A stretch of 64,000 nt of DNA from Clostridiales bacterium (GTDB lineage Bacteria; Bacillota; Clostridia; Christensenellales; Aristaeellaceae): NCBI GenBank assembly GCA_015056245.1, contig SVGQ01000002.1:1-64000 (forward strand). The letters are read 5' to 3'. Made by a program: the position numbers and the translations under genes. Numbering within the stretch: the stretch's first letter is position 1; each line of letters starts with the position of its first letter. Shown here one piece after another: positions 45,541 through 54,554 of the stretch. Under the pieces are notes generated by a model that had not been told where the DNA came from, made no database searches, and saw nothing but the letters and a program-made list of their open reading frames with translations.

Positions 45541-47097
45541 TCAGCGTCTCCACAGGATTACCCGCTGCCCGTCGGTGGCCTCTGCACCATCGAGCACAGG
45601 GTTCATGGCCCGGAGGCTGTCGCAGCTGACCCGGTAGCGTTTGGCAATGTCCCAGACACTTTCCCCGGGCTGGCTGAAATAGATGAGAATGCCGCTGTCA
45701 TCAGCGGGGGCGGGCTGATGGGACAGATCCGTTACGAAGGGTTCTTCCCCAAGAGCCACATCATAGCTGGACAGATGCAGGATGTACTTGATCTCCACCC
45801 GGTCGCTGGTAACGCAGGATACCTCCACGCCGGTGGTTTGCAGGGTGAGGGCGTCAGGCTGGCACAGGTCGCAGGCAAAGGCTGTACGGAAGGGTTCCTC
45901 TGTGCAGTAGGACTGGGGCGCGGCGGTATCGTCGGTCATGTAGAGGAAGCAGACTTCCATCATACCTTCCACGGTGAGCTTGCCGCCTGTGCGGGTCACA
46001 TCAGTAACGATGGGACGCAGATGCGCCGTCAGCGGGGTACGGGCAGGGGGCTCACCATCCAGCAGCAGCGTCATTTTGCCGCTTTCAGCGGTGCGCACCT
46101 GCCGCTGGGCCAGCACCCGACGGGTGGGCTGCATCTGCGGACAAATCAGATCCCCGCTGGTGGTGTAGGCATCCAGCAGGAGACACACATCCCGTCGCTT
46201 GGTCATTTGAGCGGTCAGGCCAATAAGCACTTCCGCCCGCAGGGTGCGCTGTCCTTCCTCCTGCCCCTCCTGAGACAGCACTGCCACATCCCGGATGACC
46301 GCGTCTGCGGTGAGCAGGTCCCCTTCCTCGCCGGTAAGGGGCAGGGTCTCCTCAAAAGGAATGGAATGACGGGTGATCACCAAAGGCCGGGACGGCATAG
46401 CGCTGAGATGGTATACCTCCAGATCGATCACCCCGGAGATGGTGACCCGTTCCTCGCCGCCCATCACATCCTGCACGCTGGCGGCGGCAGTGGCGTAGAG
46501 TGTGTCGGTGATCTGGAGAACATCGCTTAGCTCGCACTCGTCCCGCACCAGCACATCCTGCTGCCCAAGGGCCACTGTGCGGCAGGTTTGCAGGGTCTCG
46601 GTTTTCTGCATCAGGCCATCGGCGGGGCGCAGACCGCCCACCATGCGCATAGGTTCCTCGCCAAACAGCCGGGCATAGATTTTCAGAATGGCCATCAATT
46701 TCAGCCGCCCGCCCTGAGCGGAGGCTTCCACATGCTCGGTGGTCAGGCTGACGGGCACATTCATGCCGGGGCGGGCTTTGGGCAGCTCAATGGTCTGGCT
46801 GAAATCGGCGGCGGCTTCCAGCGTGTTGATGCGGGTGGGATCCCCCTGGGTGTACAGCACATGAAAGATCACTTTGCCGTCCACATCGGCCCGCCCGGAC
46901 TGAACCGTCACCTTCTCCACCACCGCCATGGCCTGAGCAGACAGAATAACCGTTTCCTCCCGCAGTCCGCCGGGCAGCGCCACTTCTCCCTCCACCACAG
47001 CCTGGCGCAAACTGTCGCCCAGATACTGGCACATCGCAATTTCTTCCCAAAGGATCTCGGGCGCTTTGCCCATCTTGTCCTGCTGTTTCTGATCCAT
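45541..47097 (-). CDS. sipL: SPOCS (DUF3794) and LysM domain spore coat protein, SipL-like
   Basis: A 518-residue cytoplasmic protein without signal peptide. It holds repeated SPOCS/DUF3794 beta domains (GKVIFHVLYTQGD, ISGVIDLEVYHLS, LTVEGMMEVCFLYMTDD) and a C-terminal LysM (about 465-518: IYFSQPGESVWDIAKRY, VILWRR). The architecture and length equal those of Clostridioides SipL, the SpoIVA partner that anchors the coat in sporulation. A sigma-E-like promoter lies upstream, as expected for a mother-cell gene. This is the best evidence that the organism forms endospores. Confidence 0.88.
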   Translation of the reverse strand: MDQKQQDKMGKAPEILWEEIAMCQYLGDSLRQAVVEGEVALPGGLREETVILSAQAMAVVEKVTVQSGRADVDGKVIFHVLYTQGDPTRINTLEAAADFSQTIELPKARPGMNVPVSLTTEHVEASAQGGRLKLMAILKIYARLFGEEPMRMVGGLRPADGLMQKTETLQTCRTVALGQQDVLVRDECELSDVLQITDTLYATAAASVQDVMGGEERVTISGVIDLEVYHLSAMPSRPLVITRHSIPFEETLPLTGEEGDLLTADAVIRDVAVLSQEGQEEGQRTLRAEVLIGLTAQMTKRRDVCLLLDAYTTSGDLICPQMQPTRRVLAQRQVRTAESGKMTLLLDGEPPARTPLTAHLRPIVTDVTRTGGKLTVEGMMEVCFLYMTDDTAAPQSYCTEEPFRTAFACDLCQPDALTLQTTGVEVSCVTSDRVEIKYILHLSSYDVALGEEPFVTDLSHQPAPADDSGILIYFSQPGESVWDIAKRYRVSCDSLRAMNPVLDGAEATDGQRVILWRR

Positions 47098-47130
47098 AAC
47101 GTATCCGCTCCTTCTGATGGCTTTGGAAAC

Positions 47131-47159
47131 AGGGTATGTGCGGCAGATGGGGAATATGA
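47131..47159 (-). promoter_or_regulatory. Candidate sigma-E (mother-cell) promoter of sipL
   Basis: Minus strand TCATATT (47153-47159) matches the sigma-E -35 KMATATT, then a 14-bp spacer and CATACCCT (47131-47138), 7 of 8 against the -10 CATACAnT. The start codon is about 34 bp downstream, with AAGGAG between. Confidence 0.7.
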
Positions 47160-47209
47160 CCGGGTTTGTCCTCTTTGGTAAAGAATCAGATAAAGAAGTT
47201 CAACAGGAA

Positions 47210-47238
47210 TTGACATTCTTTTGCCGCGGGAGTACAAT
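47210..47238 (+). promoter_or_regulatory. Sigma-A promoter for the Mrp-like operon
   Basis: TTGACA (47210-47215), 17-bp spacer, TACAAT (47233-47238). It is divergent from the sipL promoter about 50 bp away. Confidence 0.85.
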
Positions 47239-47333
47239 GCATCGGGTCTTTCGTTTTCTTCCTATTAAAAGGATGGCAACCGTGATGAACGGGACGAAAA
47301 TATCCTTTGACTGCTAAGAAAGGAAGCATGGTT

Positions 47334-47834
47334 ATGCTGCTTGTGTTACTGGCGCTGTGGATTCTCTTCAATGGGCGGCTGACGCTGGAAATATTCCTCA
47401 TCGGTCTGCTGCTCACATCCGCATTGACTTGGTTCTGCTGGAAGTTTCTTGATTATTCTCCCAAAATGGAAAAAACCGCGTTCCGTCTGGTTGGCGGTGT
47501 GCTGGGCTATGTGTGGCTGCTGCTTTGTGAGATCGTCAAGTCCAATCTGGCGATGATGAAGTACATCTACGGTGGCAAGCGAGAGTTGAAGCCCAAGCTG
47601 GTCACCTTCCACACGCCGCTGAAAAGTCAGCTGGCCCGCAATGTGCTCTCCAATTCCATTACCTTGACGCCGGGCACCATCACCGCCATGCAGGAAGGCC
47701 AGAAGCTGACCGTACACTGCCTGGATGAAGCCATGGCAGAGGGCATTGAGGATCAGGCTTTCCAACAAAAACTGTTGAAGCTGGAACAGACAGCGGGCGC
47801 AGGCTCCGCAAAGGAAAAGGAGGCGGCAAAGTGA
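47334..47834 (+). CDS. mrpE: Na+/H+ antiporter subunit MrpE
   Basis: A 166-residue membrane protein, the first subunit of the Mrp/Mnh cation antiporter complex. Two or three N-terminal helices (LALWILFNGRLTLEIFLIGL, YVWLLLCEIVKSNLAMMKYI) are followed by a soluble tail with LLSNSITLTPGT-like NVLSNSITLTPGTITAM, the MrpE marker. ATG 47334 is preferred: AGGA lies 9 nt upstream; ATG 47328 is too close. Its TGA overlaps the next ATG. Confidence 0.92.
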   Translation: MLLVLLALWILFNGRLTLEIFLIGLLLTSALTWFCWKFLDYSPKMEKTAFRLVGGVLGYVWLLLCEIVKSNLAMMKYIYGGKRELKPKLVTFHTPLKSQLARNVLSNSITLTPGTITAMQEGQKLTVHCLDEAMAEGIEDQAFQQKLLKLEQTAGAGSAKEKEAAK

Positions 47835-48145
47835 TGCAGGTTTCACAGGCTTACAGCATGCTCTGGACGGGCGCGCTGATCGTGCTGGCAGTGCTGACGT
47901 TGGGCTGCCTCATCCGTTCGGTGATCGGCCCCCGCATCGCTGACCGGATCGTATCCATCAATATGATTTCCACCCTGTCGCTGGCGATGATCGCCATCCT
48001 CACCCGGGTGCTGGGCGAAGGCTATCTGGCGGATGTGGCGCTGATCTACGCGCTGTTGGGCTTTTTGGCAGTGGTGGTGCTGTGCAAGGTGTTCATGGGC
48101 ATCGCGCTGGAAAAGAAGGAACAGGAGGAGAAGAAAAATGGGTGA
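47834..48145 (+). CDS. mrpF: Na+/H+ antiporter subunit MrpF
   Basis: A 103-residue three-helix membrane protein with the MrpF pattern RSVIGPRIADRIVSINMIST and LADVALIYALLGFLAVVVL. Start is ATG 47834 (TGATG overlap with mrpE); GTG 47831 is an alternative with similar spacing from AGGAGG. It overlaps mrpG by 8 bp. Confidence 0.92.
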   Translation: MQVSQAYSMLWTGALIVLAVLTLGCLIRSVIGPRIADRIVSINMISTLSLAMIAILTRVLGEGYLADVALIYALLGFLAVVVLCKVFMGIALEKKEQEEKKNG

Positions 48146-48461
48146 GTGGATCCTGTTTGGTATCTCCGCGCTGCTGATGGTCACCGGCCTGTTTTTGATG
48201 CTCAGCGCGGTGATCGGTCAGTACCGTTTTCACTATGTGCTCAACCGTATGCACGCCGCTTCCATGGGCGATTCCATGGGGCTGGGTCTGGTGCTGCTCT
48301 CCCTGTGCGTGGGCAACCCGGATGGCTGGCTGATCGCCAAGTACCTGCTGGTGGTACTGTTTGTGTGGTTCACCAGCCCCACGGCGGGCCACTTGATTGC
48401 CCGGCTGGAGATCGCCACGGACAGTCAGTATCAGGACGAGATGGAGATGATCGAAAAATGA
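48138..48461 (+). CDS. mrpG: Na+/H+ antiporter subunit MrpG
   Basis: A 107-residue membrane protein. The MrpG core is FLMLSAVIGQYRFHYVLNRMHAAS-like: an F-x-x-x-x-A-x-G-x-x-R-x-x-x-x-x-x-R-M-H-A-A segment, here YRFHYVLNRMHAASMGDSMG, then FVWFTSPTAGHLIARLEIA with the conserved TSP-x-x-x-H. Overlaps its neighbours on both sides. Confidence 0.92.
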   Translation: MGEWILFGISALLMVTGLFLMLSAVIGQYRFHYVLNRMHAASMGDSMGLGLVLLSLCVGNPDGWLIAKYLLVVLFVWFTSPTAGHLIARLEIATDSQYQDEMEMIEK

Positions 48462-48727
48462 ATGTGTTTATCATCATGATTCTTGGCTTTCTGGTGGTCT
48501 GCGCCATCTCCACGGCACTGACCAAGAGCCTTTTGGCCAGCGTAGTCATCTACATGGCCTACAGCGTTCTGATGTGCATCGTCTGGATGCTGCTCCAGTC
48601 CCCCGATCTGGCGGTGACGGAAGCGGCTGTGGGCGCAGGCGTTACCAGTGTGCTGTTCTTTATTACGCTGAAAAAAATCCACGCCATCCGGGGCGATGAG
48701 GAGGAGGATCATCATGAAGAAAAGTGA
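48458..48727 (+). CDS. MbhD/DUF4040-type antiporter subunit
   Basis: An 89-residue, three-helix membrane protein matching DUF4040 (MbhD), a domain that in canonical Mrp operons is fused into the C terminus of MrpA. Key segment: SPDLAVTEAAVGAGVTSVLF. The ATG overlaps the mrpG stop (ATGA) and its end overlaps the next gene by 14 bp. The stand-alone form is the layout of Mbh membrane hydrogenases and related complexes. Confidence 0.87.
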   Translation: MNVFIIMILGFLVVCAISTALTKSLLASVVIYMAYSVLMCIVWMLLQSPDLAVTEAAVGAGVTSVLFFITLKKIHAIRGDEEEDHHEEK

Positions 48728-49724
48728 TTCCCTCTGGCGGCGTCTCCGGGCGCTGGACGAAGTATCCTGGGAAAACCCGCTGGATGCCCAGCTGACCGCC
48801 GCTGCCACCGACGAGCCGGACAGCGAATTGCGCCGCCGCGCACCCTTGGATTTCGCCATGGCAGAAGCCCGGCACGAGGAAATGCGCGAAGCCCTCTATA
48901 CGGAAGAGCAGCTGCAGGTGAATAACCTGCACCTATGGGTAGGCCGTCAGGGCAAAAAGTGGCTGCAGATTGCCTATCGGATCACGGCGCTTTTGTTCTG
49001 CGCGGTGATCATCACCTTCCTGATGACCACGGTGGTGCAATTGCCGCCCTTTGGTGCGGTGGAGAACCCCACCAACAACGAGGTGGCGCAGCGTTATCTG
49101 GAAAAGGGTCTGAAGGAAACCGGCGCTGTGAACATGGTGGCTGGTATGATCCTTGACTACCGCGCCTTTGACACCTTTGGCGAGAGCACGGTGCTGTTTG
49201 TGGCAGCGTGCAGCGTTCTTTTGCTGCTGAAGCTGGGCGAGCACAGCCCGGATGCGCCTTCTCCCGCCATGCTGGAAGCCGAGTGGGACGACCGCCACCA
49301 TGAACCCAAGAACGATGCCATTTTGCAGATGGCTGCCCGCATTCTGGTGCCGGTGATCCTGCTGTTCGGCATGTATGTGGTTTTGGCAGGCCACTTAGGC
49401 CCGGGCGGCGGCTTCAGCGGCGGCGCGGTGATGGGCGCAGGTTTGATCCTGTACCTGAACGCTTTCGGTTTTGAAAAGACAGGCCGCTTCTTCACCTACA
49501 AGACCTTCCGCTGGGTCACTTTCATCGCGCTGATGACCTACGCGCTGCTCAAGAGCTATTCCTTCTTCTGCGGCGCCAACCATCTGGAAAGCGGCATCCC
49601 GCTGGGCACGCCCGGAGCCATCCTGTCCTCGGGCCTCATCCTGCCGCTGAATATCTGTGTGGGCATGATCGTCATGTGCACCATGTACGCCTTCTACACC
49701 CTGTTCAGAAAGGGAGGTATGTGA
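48714..49724 (+). CDS. mrpB: Fused MbhE-like and MrpB-type antiporter subunit with cytosolic N-terminal extension
   Basis: A 336-residue protein, over twice the usual MrpB. About 75 charged residues at the N terminus precede the first helix. Residues about 85-165 resemble MbhE (TGAVNMVAGMILDYRAFDTF, which carries the conserved N-x-V-x-x-I-L-x-D-x-R-x-x-D-T). The rest is MrpB: VLAGHLGPGGGFSGGAVMGA and later helices. ATG 48714 has AGGAGG 7 nt upstream. Confidence 0.87.
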   Translation: MKKSDSLWRRLRALDEVSWENPLDAQLTAAATDEPDSELRRRAPLDFAMAEARHEEMREALYTEEQLQVNNLHLWVGRQGKKWLQIAYRITALLFCAVIITFLMTTVVQLPPFGAVENPTNNEVAQRYLEKGLKETGAVNMVAGMILDYRAFDTFGESTVLFVAACSVLLLLKLGEHSPDAPSPAMLEAEWDDRHHEPKNDAILQMAARILVPVILLFGMYVVLAGHLGPGGGFSGGAVMGAGLILYLNAFGFEKTGRFFTYKTFRWVTFIALMTYALLKSYSFFCGANHLESGIPLGTPGAILSSGLILPLNICVGMIVMCTMYAFYTLFRKGGM

Positions 49725-49726
49725 AC

Positions 49727-50098
49727 ATGGAACTGTTTGCCACCCATCTGGAAGAGGTGGTGGCGGTGCTTTTGTTCGGCGTTGGGTTTACCACGCTGCT
49801 GCTTCACCGCAACCTGATTAAGAAGATCATCGGCCTCAACATTATGGATACTGCCATTTACCTGATGTTCACCTCTGTGGGTTATGTGGATGGTCGCACC
49901 GCCCCCATCATGGTGGACGGCATCACCGATGCTGCCCATTACATCAACCCCATCCCCAGCGGTCTGGTGCTGACGGGCATCGTGGTCTCCGTCAGCGTGA
50001 CAGCGCTGATGCTGTCCCTGACGGTGCGCCTCTACCGCCGCTACCATACCCTGAACATCGACCGCATTACCCTGCTGATGAAGGGAGAGGACGACTGA
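49727..50098 (+). CDS. mrpC: Na+/H+ antiporter subunit MrpC (NuoK-like)
   Basis: A 123-residue three-helix subunit homologous to NuoK. LLFGVGFTTLLLHRNLIKKIIG and NIMDTAIYLMFTSVGYVDG, then LVLTGIVVSVSVTALMLSLT (NuoK helix 3, P-x-x-L-V-L-T-x-I-V). ATG 49727 is set by GGAGG 10 nt upstream. Its TGA overlaps the ATG of the next gene. Confidence 0.92.
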   Translation: MELFATHLEEVVAVLLFGVGFTTLLLHRNLIKKIIGLNIMDTAIYLMFTSVGYVDGRTAPIMVDGITDAAHYINPIPSGLVLTGIVVSVSVTALMLSLTVRLYRRYHTLNIDRITLLMKGEDD

Positions 50099-51591
50099 TG
50101 CCGCTGATTCGCAACTTCCCCTTCTTCTGCATCATGCTCAGCATGATGTGCGGTATCTCTTCTGCCATGCTGCCGGGCAAAATCGCCCGCAAGCTGACGG
50201 TGGTTCTGGCGGCGGTGGTGGCCTGCCTGAATACTACCGTGCTGGTGCACCTGATGAAGGCCGGGGAGAGCTACCACTTTCTGATGGGCCATTTCCCCGC
50301 CCCTTGGGGCAACGAGATCCGCATCGGGCCGCTGGAAGCCCTGCTGTGCACCATGTTCAGCATCGTGCTGATGCTCAGCGCGCTGGGCGGCATGTACCGT
50401 CTCAAGCGGCAGGTGGACCCCAAAAAGGAAAACATCGTCTGTGTCATGCTGGACCTGGTGCTGGCGGGTACCCTGTCCATGCTGTACACCAACGACCTGT
50501 TCACCGGCTACGTGTTCATCGAGATCATGACGCTGGCCTCCTGCGCACTCATCATGTGCCGCCAGAACGGCCGCACCATGGTCAGCGCCATGCGCTACAT
50601 GATCATGAGCCTGCTGGGTTCCGGCATGACGCTGATGGCGATCATGCTCACCTATACCCTGACAGGTCATCTGCTCATTGAAAACATCCACGAGGCGGTT
50701 GCTGCCCTGTATGCTTCCGGCGACTACCGCACGCCCCTGACCGTGACCATCGGCCTGTTCTTTGTGGGTCTGGGCATCAAGAGCGCCCTGTTCCCGTTCC
50801 ATACCTGGCTGGCGGATGCCTACGGCTACTCCACCCCTGCCGCCTCCGCGGTGCTGAGCAGCATCGTCAGCAAGGCGTATATCCTGCTGCTGCTCAAGAT
50901 CTTCGTGCGCATGATCGGCATGGACGTGGTACGCGGCCTGCACCTGAACGACCTGTTCTTCGCTTTTGGCGTTATCGCCATGGTGATGGGCAGCCTCAGC
51001 GCCATGCACAGCCACGACCTGCGCCGCATGGTGGCCTACAGTTCCGTGGCTCAGATCGGCTATATCTACGCTGGTATGGGCATGGGCATTGAGGCGGGTC
51101 TGGTGGCTGCCATCTACCATATGATGATCCACTCCGCTGCCAAGAGCTCCCTGTTCATTTCTTCTTCCGAACTGGCGGATGCTTCCACCGGCAGCAAGCG
51201 CTTCTCCGACCTGCGCGGCGCAGGCAAGCGCAGCCCGCTGGCGGGCGTGTGCTTCACCGTCAGCGCCATGAGTCTGGTGGGTGTGCCCGTGCTGGGCGGC
51301 TTCATCAGCAAGCTGATCTTCAGCGAGGCTGCCTTCGAGTACGGCGGCATCCACATGTGGGTGATGCTGCTGGCCTTGGCGGTCAGTACCGTGCTCAACG
51401 TGCTCTACCTGATGAAAACCGTCATCACCCTCTACCGCCCGGCCCGGGATGGTTTTGAATGCGTGGTGGAGAAGCCTGATACGGCGGGCATCTGCGCCAT
51501 GGTAGGCTTTGTGGTGCTGAATGTGCTGCTGGGCGTGCTGGCCCAGCCGGTGCTGACGGTGATCCGCAATGGACTTCAACTGTTTGTGTAA
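50098..51591 (+). CDS. mrpD: Antiporter-like subunit 1 (MrpD/NuoN type)
   Basis: A 497-residue, about fourteen-helix proton/cation channel subunit. The helix 5 glutamate lies in GYVFIEIMTLASCALI and the helix 7 lysine in GLGIKSALFPFHTWLADAYG; broken-helix region SAVLSSIVSKAYILLLLKI and VAYSSVAQIGYIYAG follow the family. First of four homologous subunits in this operon. Confidence 0.93.
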   Translation: MPLIRNFPFFCIMLSMMCGISSAMLPGKIARKLTVVLAAVVACLNTTVLVHLMKAGESYHFLMGHFPAPWGNEIRIGPLEALLCTMFSIVLMLSALGGMYRLKRQVDPKKENIVCVMLDLVLAGTLSMLYTNDLFTGYVFIEIMTLASCALIMCRQNGRTMVSAMRYMIMSLLGSGMTLMAIMLTYTLTGHLLIENIHEAVAALYASGDYRTPLTVTIGLFFVGLGIKSALFPFHTWLADAYGYSTPAASAVLSSIVSKAYILLLLKIFVRMIGMDVVRGLHLNDLFFAFGVIAMVMGSLSAMHSHDLRRMVAYSSVAQIGYIYAGMGMGIEAGLVAAIYHMMIHSAAKSSLFISSSELADASTGSKRFSDLRGAGKRSPLAGVCFTVSAMSLVGVPVLGGFISKLIFSEAAFEYGGIHMWVMLLALAVSTVLNVLYLMKTVITLYRPARDGFECVVEKPDTAGICAMVGFVVLNVLLGVLAQPVLTVIRNGLQLFV

Positions 51592-51606
51592 GGGAGGCTG
51601 TTTGAT

Positions 51607-53073
51607 ATGCAATCCATCCTTCTTTGTCTGATTCCGCTGTTTCCCGCGCTGGCTGCGCTGGTGCTGGGACTGCTTCCCCTGAAGGACAACAGCCGCCGCA
51701 TCCATCTGGCGGCGGGCATCGCCATGGCGGTGAACTTCGCCCTGTGCGTGTGGCTGATGTTCCTTGGCGATGCGGAAGTGGTGTTGTTCTCCTTGGGTGA
51801 AAACCTGCCCATTGCCCTGCGCAGCGACCTGACGGGCCGCCTGTTCCTGCTGCTCTGCGGCGGCATGTGGCTCAATTCCGGCGTGTTTTCCTTCGGCTAT
51901 CTGCCCCATGAGGGCCACGAGCAACGGTATTTCATCTTCTACCTGCTCACCATCGCCGCCATCAACGCCATCTGCCTCAGCGCCACGCTGGTGACCATGT
52001 ACCTGTTCTTTGAGCTGATGACGCTTTTGTCCATGGCGCTGGTGGTGCACAACATGTCCAAGGAAGCCGTGGCAGCGGGCATCAAGTACCTGCTGTACTC
52101 CATCGCAGGCGCTATGATGGGCCTGTTCGGCATCTTTGTGTTCTCCACCCAGATGGCCTCTCCCTATTTTGTGGCGGGTGGCGCTATCGCTGAGGGCAGC
52201 CCCCTGATCCTCTGGGCTACCCTGATCACCGTCATCGGCTTTGCCACCAAGGCGGGTATGTTCCCCATGCATGGCTGGCTGCCCACGGCGCACCCCATTG
52301 CGCCCGCCCCTGCCAGCGCGGTGCTCAGCGGCGTGATCACCAAGATGGGCGTTCTGTGCGTGGTGCGCGTGCTGTTCTTCACGGTGGGTGCTGCCAATCT
52401 GCGGGGCACCTTTGTGCAGACCGTGCTGCTGATCCTTGCCCTGTGCACGGTGTTCATGGGCTCCATGATGGCTTTCAAGACCACTGGCTTCAAGAAGCGT
52501 CTGGCCTATTCCACCGTGTCTCAGGTCAGCTATATCCTCTTCGGTCTCTTCCTGATGACCCCGCAGGCCTTTGCTGGCGCGGTGGAGCATATGTATTTCC
52601 ACAGCATCATGAAGAACGCCCTGTTCCTGTGCGCCGGCGCAGTGATCCTGAAAACCGGCTCAACGGAGGTCTCCCAGCTGCGGGGCATGGGTAAGCGTAT
52701 GCCGCTTACCATGTGGTGCTTCACCATTGCGGGTCTGGGTCTGGTGGGTGTGCCGCCCCTCAGCGGCTTCTTCAGCAAGTGGGATCTGGCGCAGGGTTCC
52801 CTCTCCAGCGGCATTGCGGTGTTCAGCTGGCTGGGCCCGGTGGTGCTGCTCATCTCTGCTCTGCTGACCGCTGGTTACCTCCTGCCCATCAGCATTGACG
52901 CGTTCTTCCCCGGTCACGCCCATGGCGAGACGCTGGCGGAAGAACCCCGCTGCGAAGTGGGCGCTGTGATGGCGATCCCCCTGCTGGTGCTGACGGTGCT
53001 CAACTTCGTGCTGGGCATGTTCCCCGGTGCGCTGAACAGCGCAGCCAACGCGCTGGCAGCGCTGCTGATGTAA
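51607..53073 (+). CDS. Antiporter-like subunit 2 (MrpD/NuoM type)
   Basis: A 488-residue homologue of the first subunit. It keeps the helix 5 glutamate (YLFFELMTLLSMALV), helix 7 lysine (GFATKAGMFPMHGWLPTAHP), ASAVLSGVITKMGVLCVVRV and LAYSTVSQVSYILFG. Intergenic distance is 15 bp on each side. Whether it transports H+ or Na+ cannot be read from sequence. Confidence 0.92.
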   Translation: MQSILLCLIPLFPALAALVLGLLPLKDNSRRIHLAAGIAMAVNFALCVWLMFLGDAEVVLFSLGENLPIALRSDLTGRLFLLLCGGMWLNSGVFSFGYLPHEGHEQRYFIFYLLTIAAINAICLSATLVTMYLFFELMTLLSMALVVHNMSKEAVAAGIKYLLYSIAGAMMGLFGIFVFSTQMASPYFVAGGAIAEGSPLILWATLITVIGFATKAGMFPMHGWLPTAHPIAPAPASAVLSGVITKMGVLCVVRVLFFTVGAANLRGTFVQTVLLILALCTVFMGSMMAFKTTGFKKRLAYSTVSQVSYILFGLFLMTPQAFAGAVEHMYFHSIMKNALFLCAGAVILKTGSTEVSQLRGMGKRMPLTMWCFTIAGLGLVGVPPLSGFFSKWDLAQGSLSSGIAVFSWLGPVVLLISALLTAGYLLPISIDAFFPGHAHGETLAEEPRCEVGAVMAIPLLVLTVLNFVLGMFPGALNSAANALAALLM

Positions 53074-53085
53074 GGAGGCGGGACG

Positions 53086-54536
53086 ATGCTTCTGCTTTCG
53101 ATCCTGATCCCTCTGGCGGGGCGGCGCTTCTGTTCCTGCTCCGGCCCAAGAACGCCACGGTGCGCAGTCTGCTGGTGATGGGTACTGCCCTGATGACCTC
53201 AGCCATGGTGGCGGTGTGCCTGTTTACCCCCGGCGACCATGGCATCGTGCTGCTGCGCCTGTCCACCCTGCTTACTGTCAGCTTCAAGCTGGATGGACTG
53301 GGCCGGGTGTTCGCCGGTCTGGTGGCCTTCCTGTGGCCTCTTGCCAGCCTGTACGGCCTTGAATACATGCGCCATGAAGGCGGCGAAAATCATTTCTTCG
53401 GGTTCTATCTCATCAGCTACGCAGTTACGCTGTCCATTGCTTTCAGCGAGGATCTGATGAGCCTGTATGTGTTCTATGAGCTGCTTTCCCTGTCCACCCT
53501 GCCCCTTGTGATGCACGGCATGAAGGCCAAGAATGTGCATGCAGGCCGCACCTACACCTACTACTGCCTGGGCGGCGCGGCGCTGGCCTTTCTGTCGCTG
53601 GTAACGGTGATCCACTACGGCGGCTCCAGCAACTTTACCCCCAGCGGCATCGCCGGTCTGGCGGCTGCGCCTCAGGGCGTGGTGCTGACCATGTTTGTGC
53701 TGGGCTTCTTCGGTTTTGGCGTGAAGGCGGCCATCTTCCCCCTGCACCGCTGGCTGCCGGATGCGGGCGTTGCGCCCACGCCGGTGACGGCGCTGCTCCA
53801 CGCGGTGGCGGTGGTCAAGGCGGGCGTGTTCGCCGTGACCCGTCTCACCTATAGTTGCTATGGCGCGGAGCTGCTCCGTGGCACCTGGGCTCAGACCCTG
53901 TGCCTGTGCGTGGCGCTTTTCAGTATCCTCTTTGGCAGCAGCATGGCGGTCAAGGAACAGCACATGAAGCGCCGTCTGGCCTATTCCACCATGAGCAACC
54001 TGAGCTACATCCTCTTTGGCGTGCTGCTGATGACTCCTCAGGGCCTGACCGCAGGCCTGACCCACATGCTCTACCACGGCCTGATGAAGATCGTGCTGTT
54101 CTGCTGTGTGGGCGCTATCATGATCTACACCGAGCGCAGCGATATCCGGCAGATGCGCGGTCTTGGCAGGGTGATGCCCTTCACCACGGCCCTGTTCCTT
54201 GTGTGCGCCGTGGCGCTGGTGGGCATCCCGCCGCTGATCGGCTTCGGCAGCAAGTGGGCGCTGGCGACGGCTGGCGTTGCTTCCGGCAACTGGCTGGGCG
54301 TGGCTGGCGCGGCGGTGCTGCTGATCTCCGCTGTGCTCACCGCCATTTATGTGCTGGTGCCTGCGGTATCGGCCTATGCGCTGCCCCTGACCGGCGAGAC
54401 CCCCAAGCCCAACTGTGACCCCGGCTGGATGATCAAAACCGCCCTGTGCGTGGTGGTGGCAGCCGTTGTGATCCTCAGCTTTGCCTCCCAGCCCCTGACC
54501 AGCTATCTGGCGCAGGTGGCAGCGGGCATCTGCTAA
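53086..54536 (+). CDS. Antiporter-like subunit 3 (MrpD/NuoM type), apparent single-base frameshift near the start
   Basis: A third homologue. The intact part (from 53160) has YVFYELLSLSTLPLVM (helix 5 Glu), GFGVKAAIFPLHRWLPDAG (helix 7 Lys) and LAYSTMSNLSYILFG. The natural start is the ATG at 53086, behind AGGAGGCGGG, giving MLLLSILIPLAG; then the frame is lost at the G-run 53118-53121, and the continuation GAALLFLLRPKNATVRSLL is in the -1 frame. Adding one G would give about 483 residues, like its siblings (488, 497). Internal GTG 53160 would truncate helix 1. Mutation, sequencing error or slippage are possible. Confidence 0.8.
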
Positions 54537-54554
54537 GAAAGGAGTGGTTCAGTC

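Noticed and set aside
50041-52602. 853-codon open frame antisense to the antiporter subunits
   Set aside because: His/Gln-rich antisense composition; the sense genes have full family motifs.
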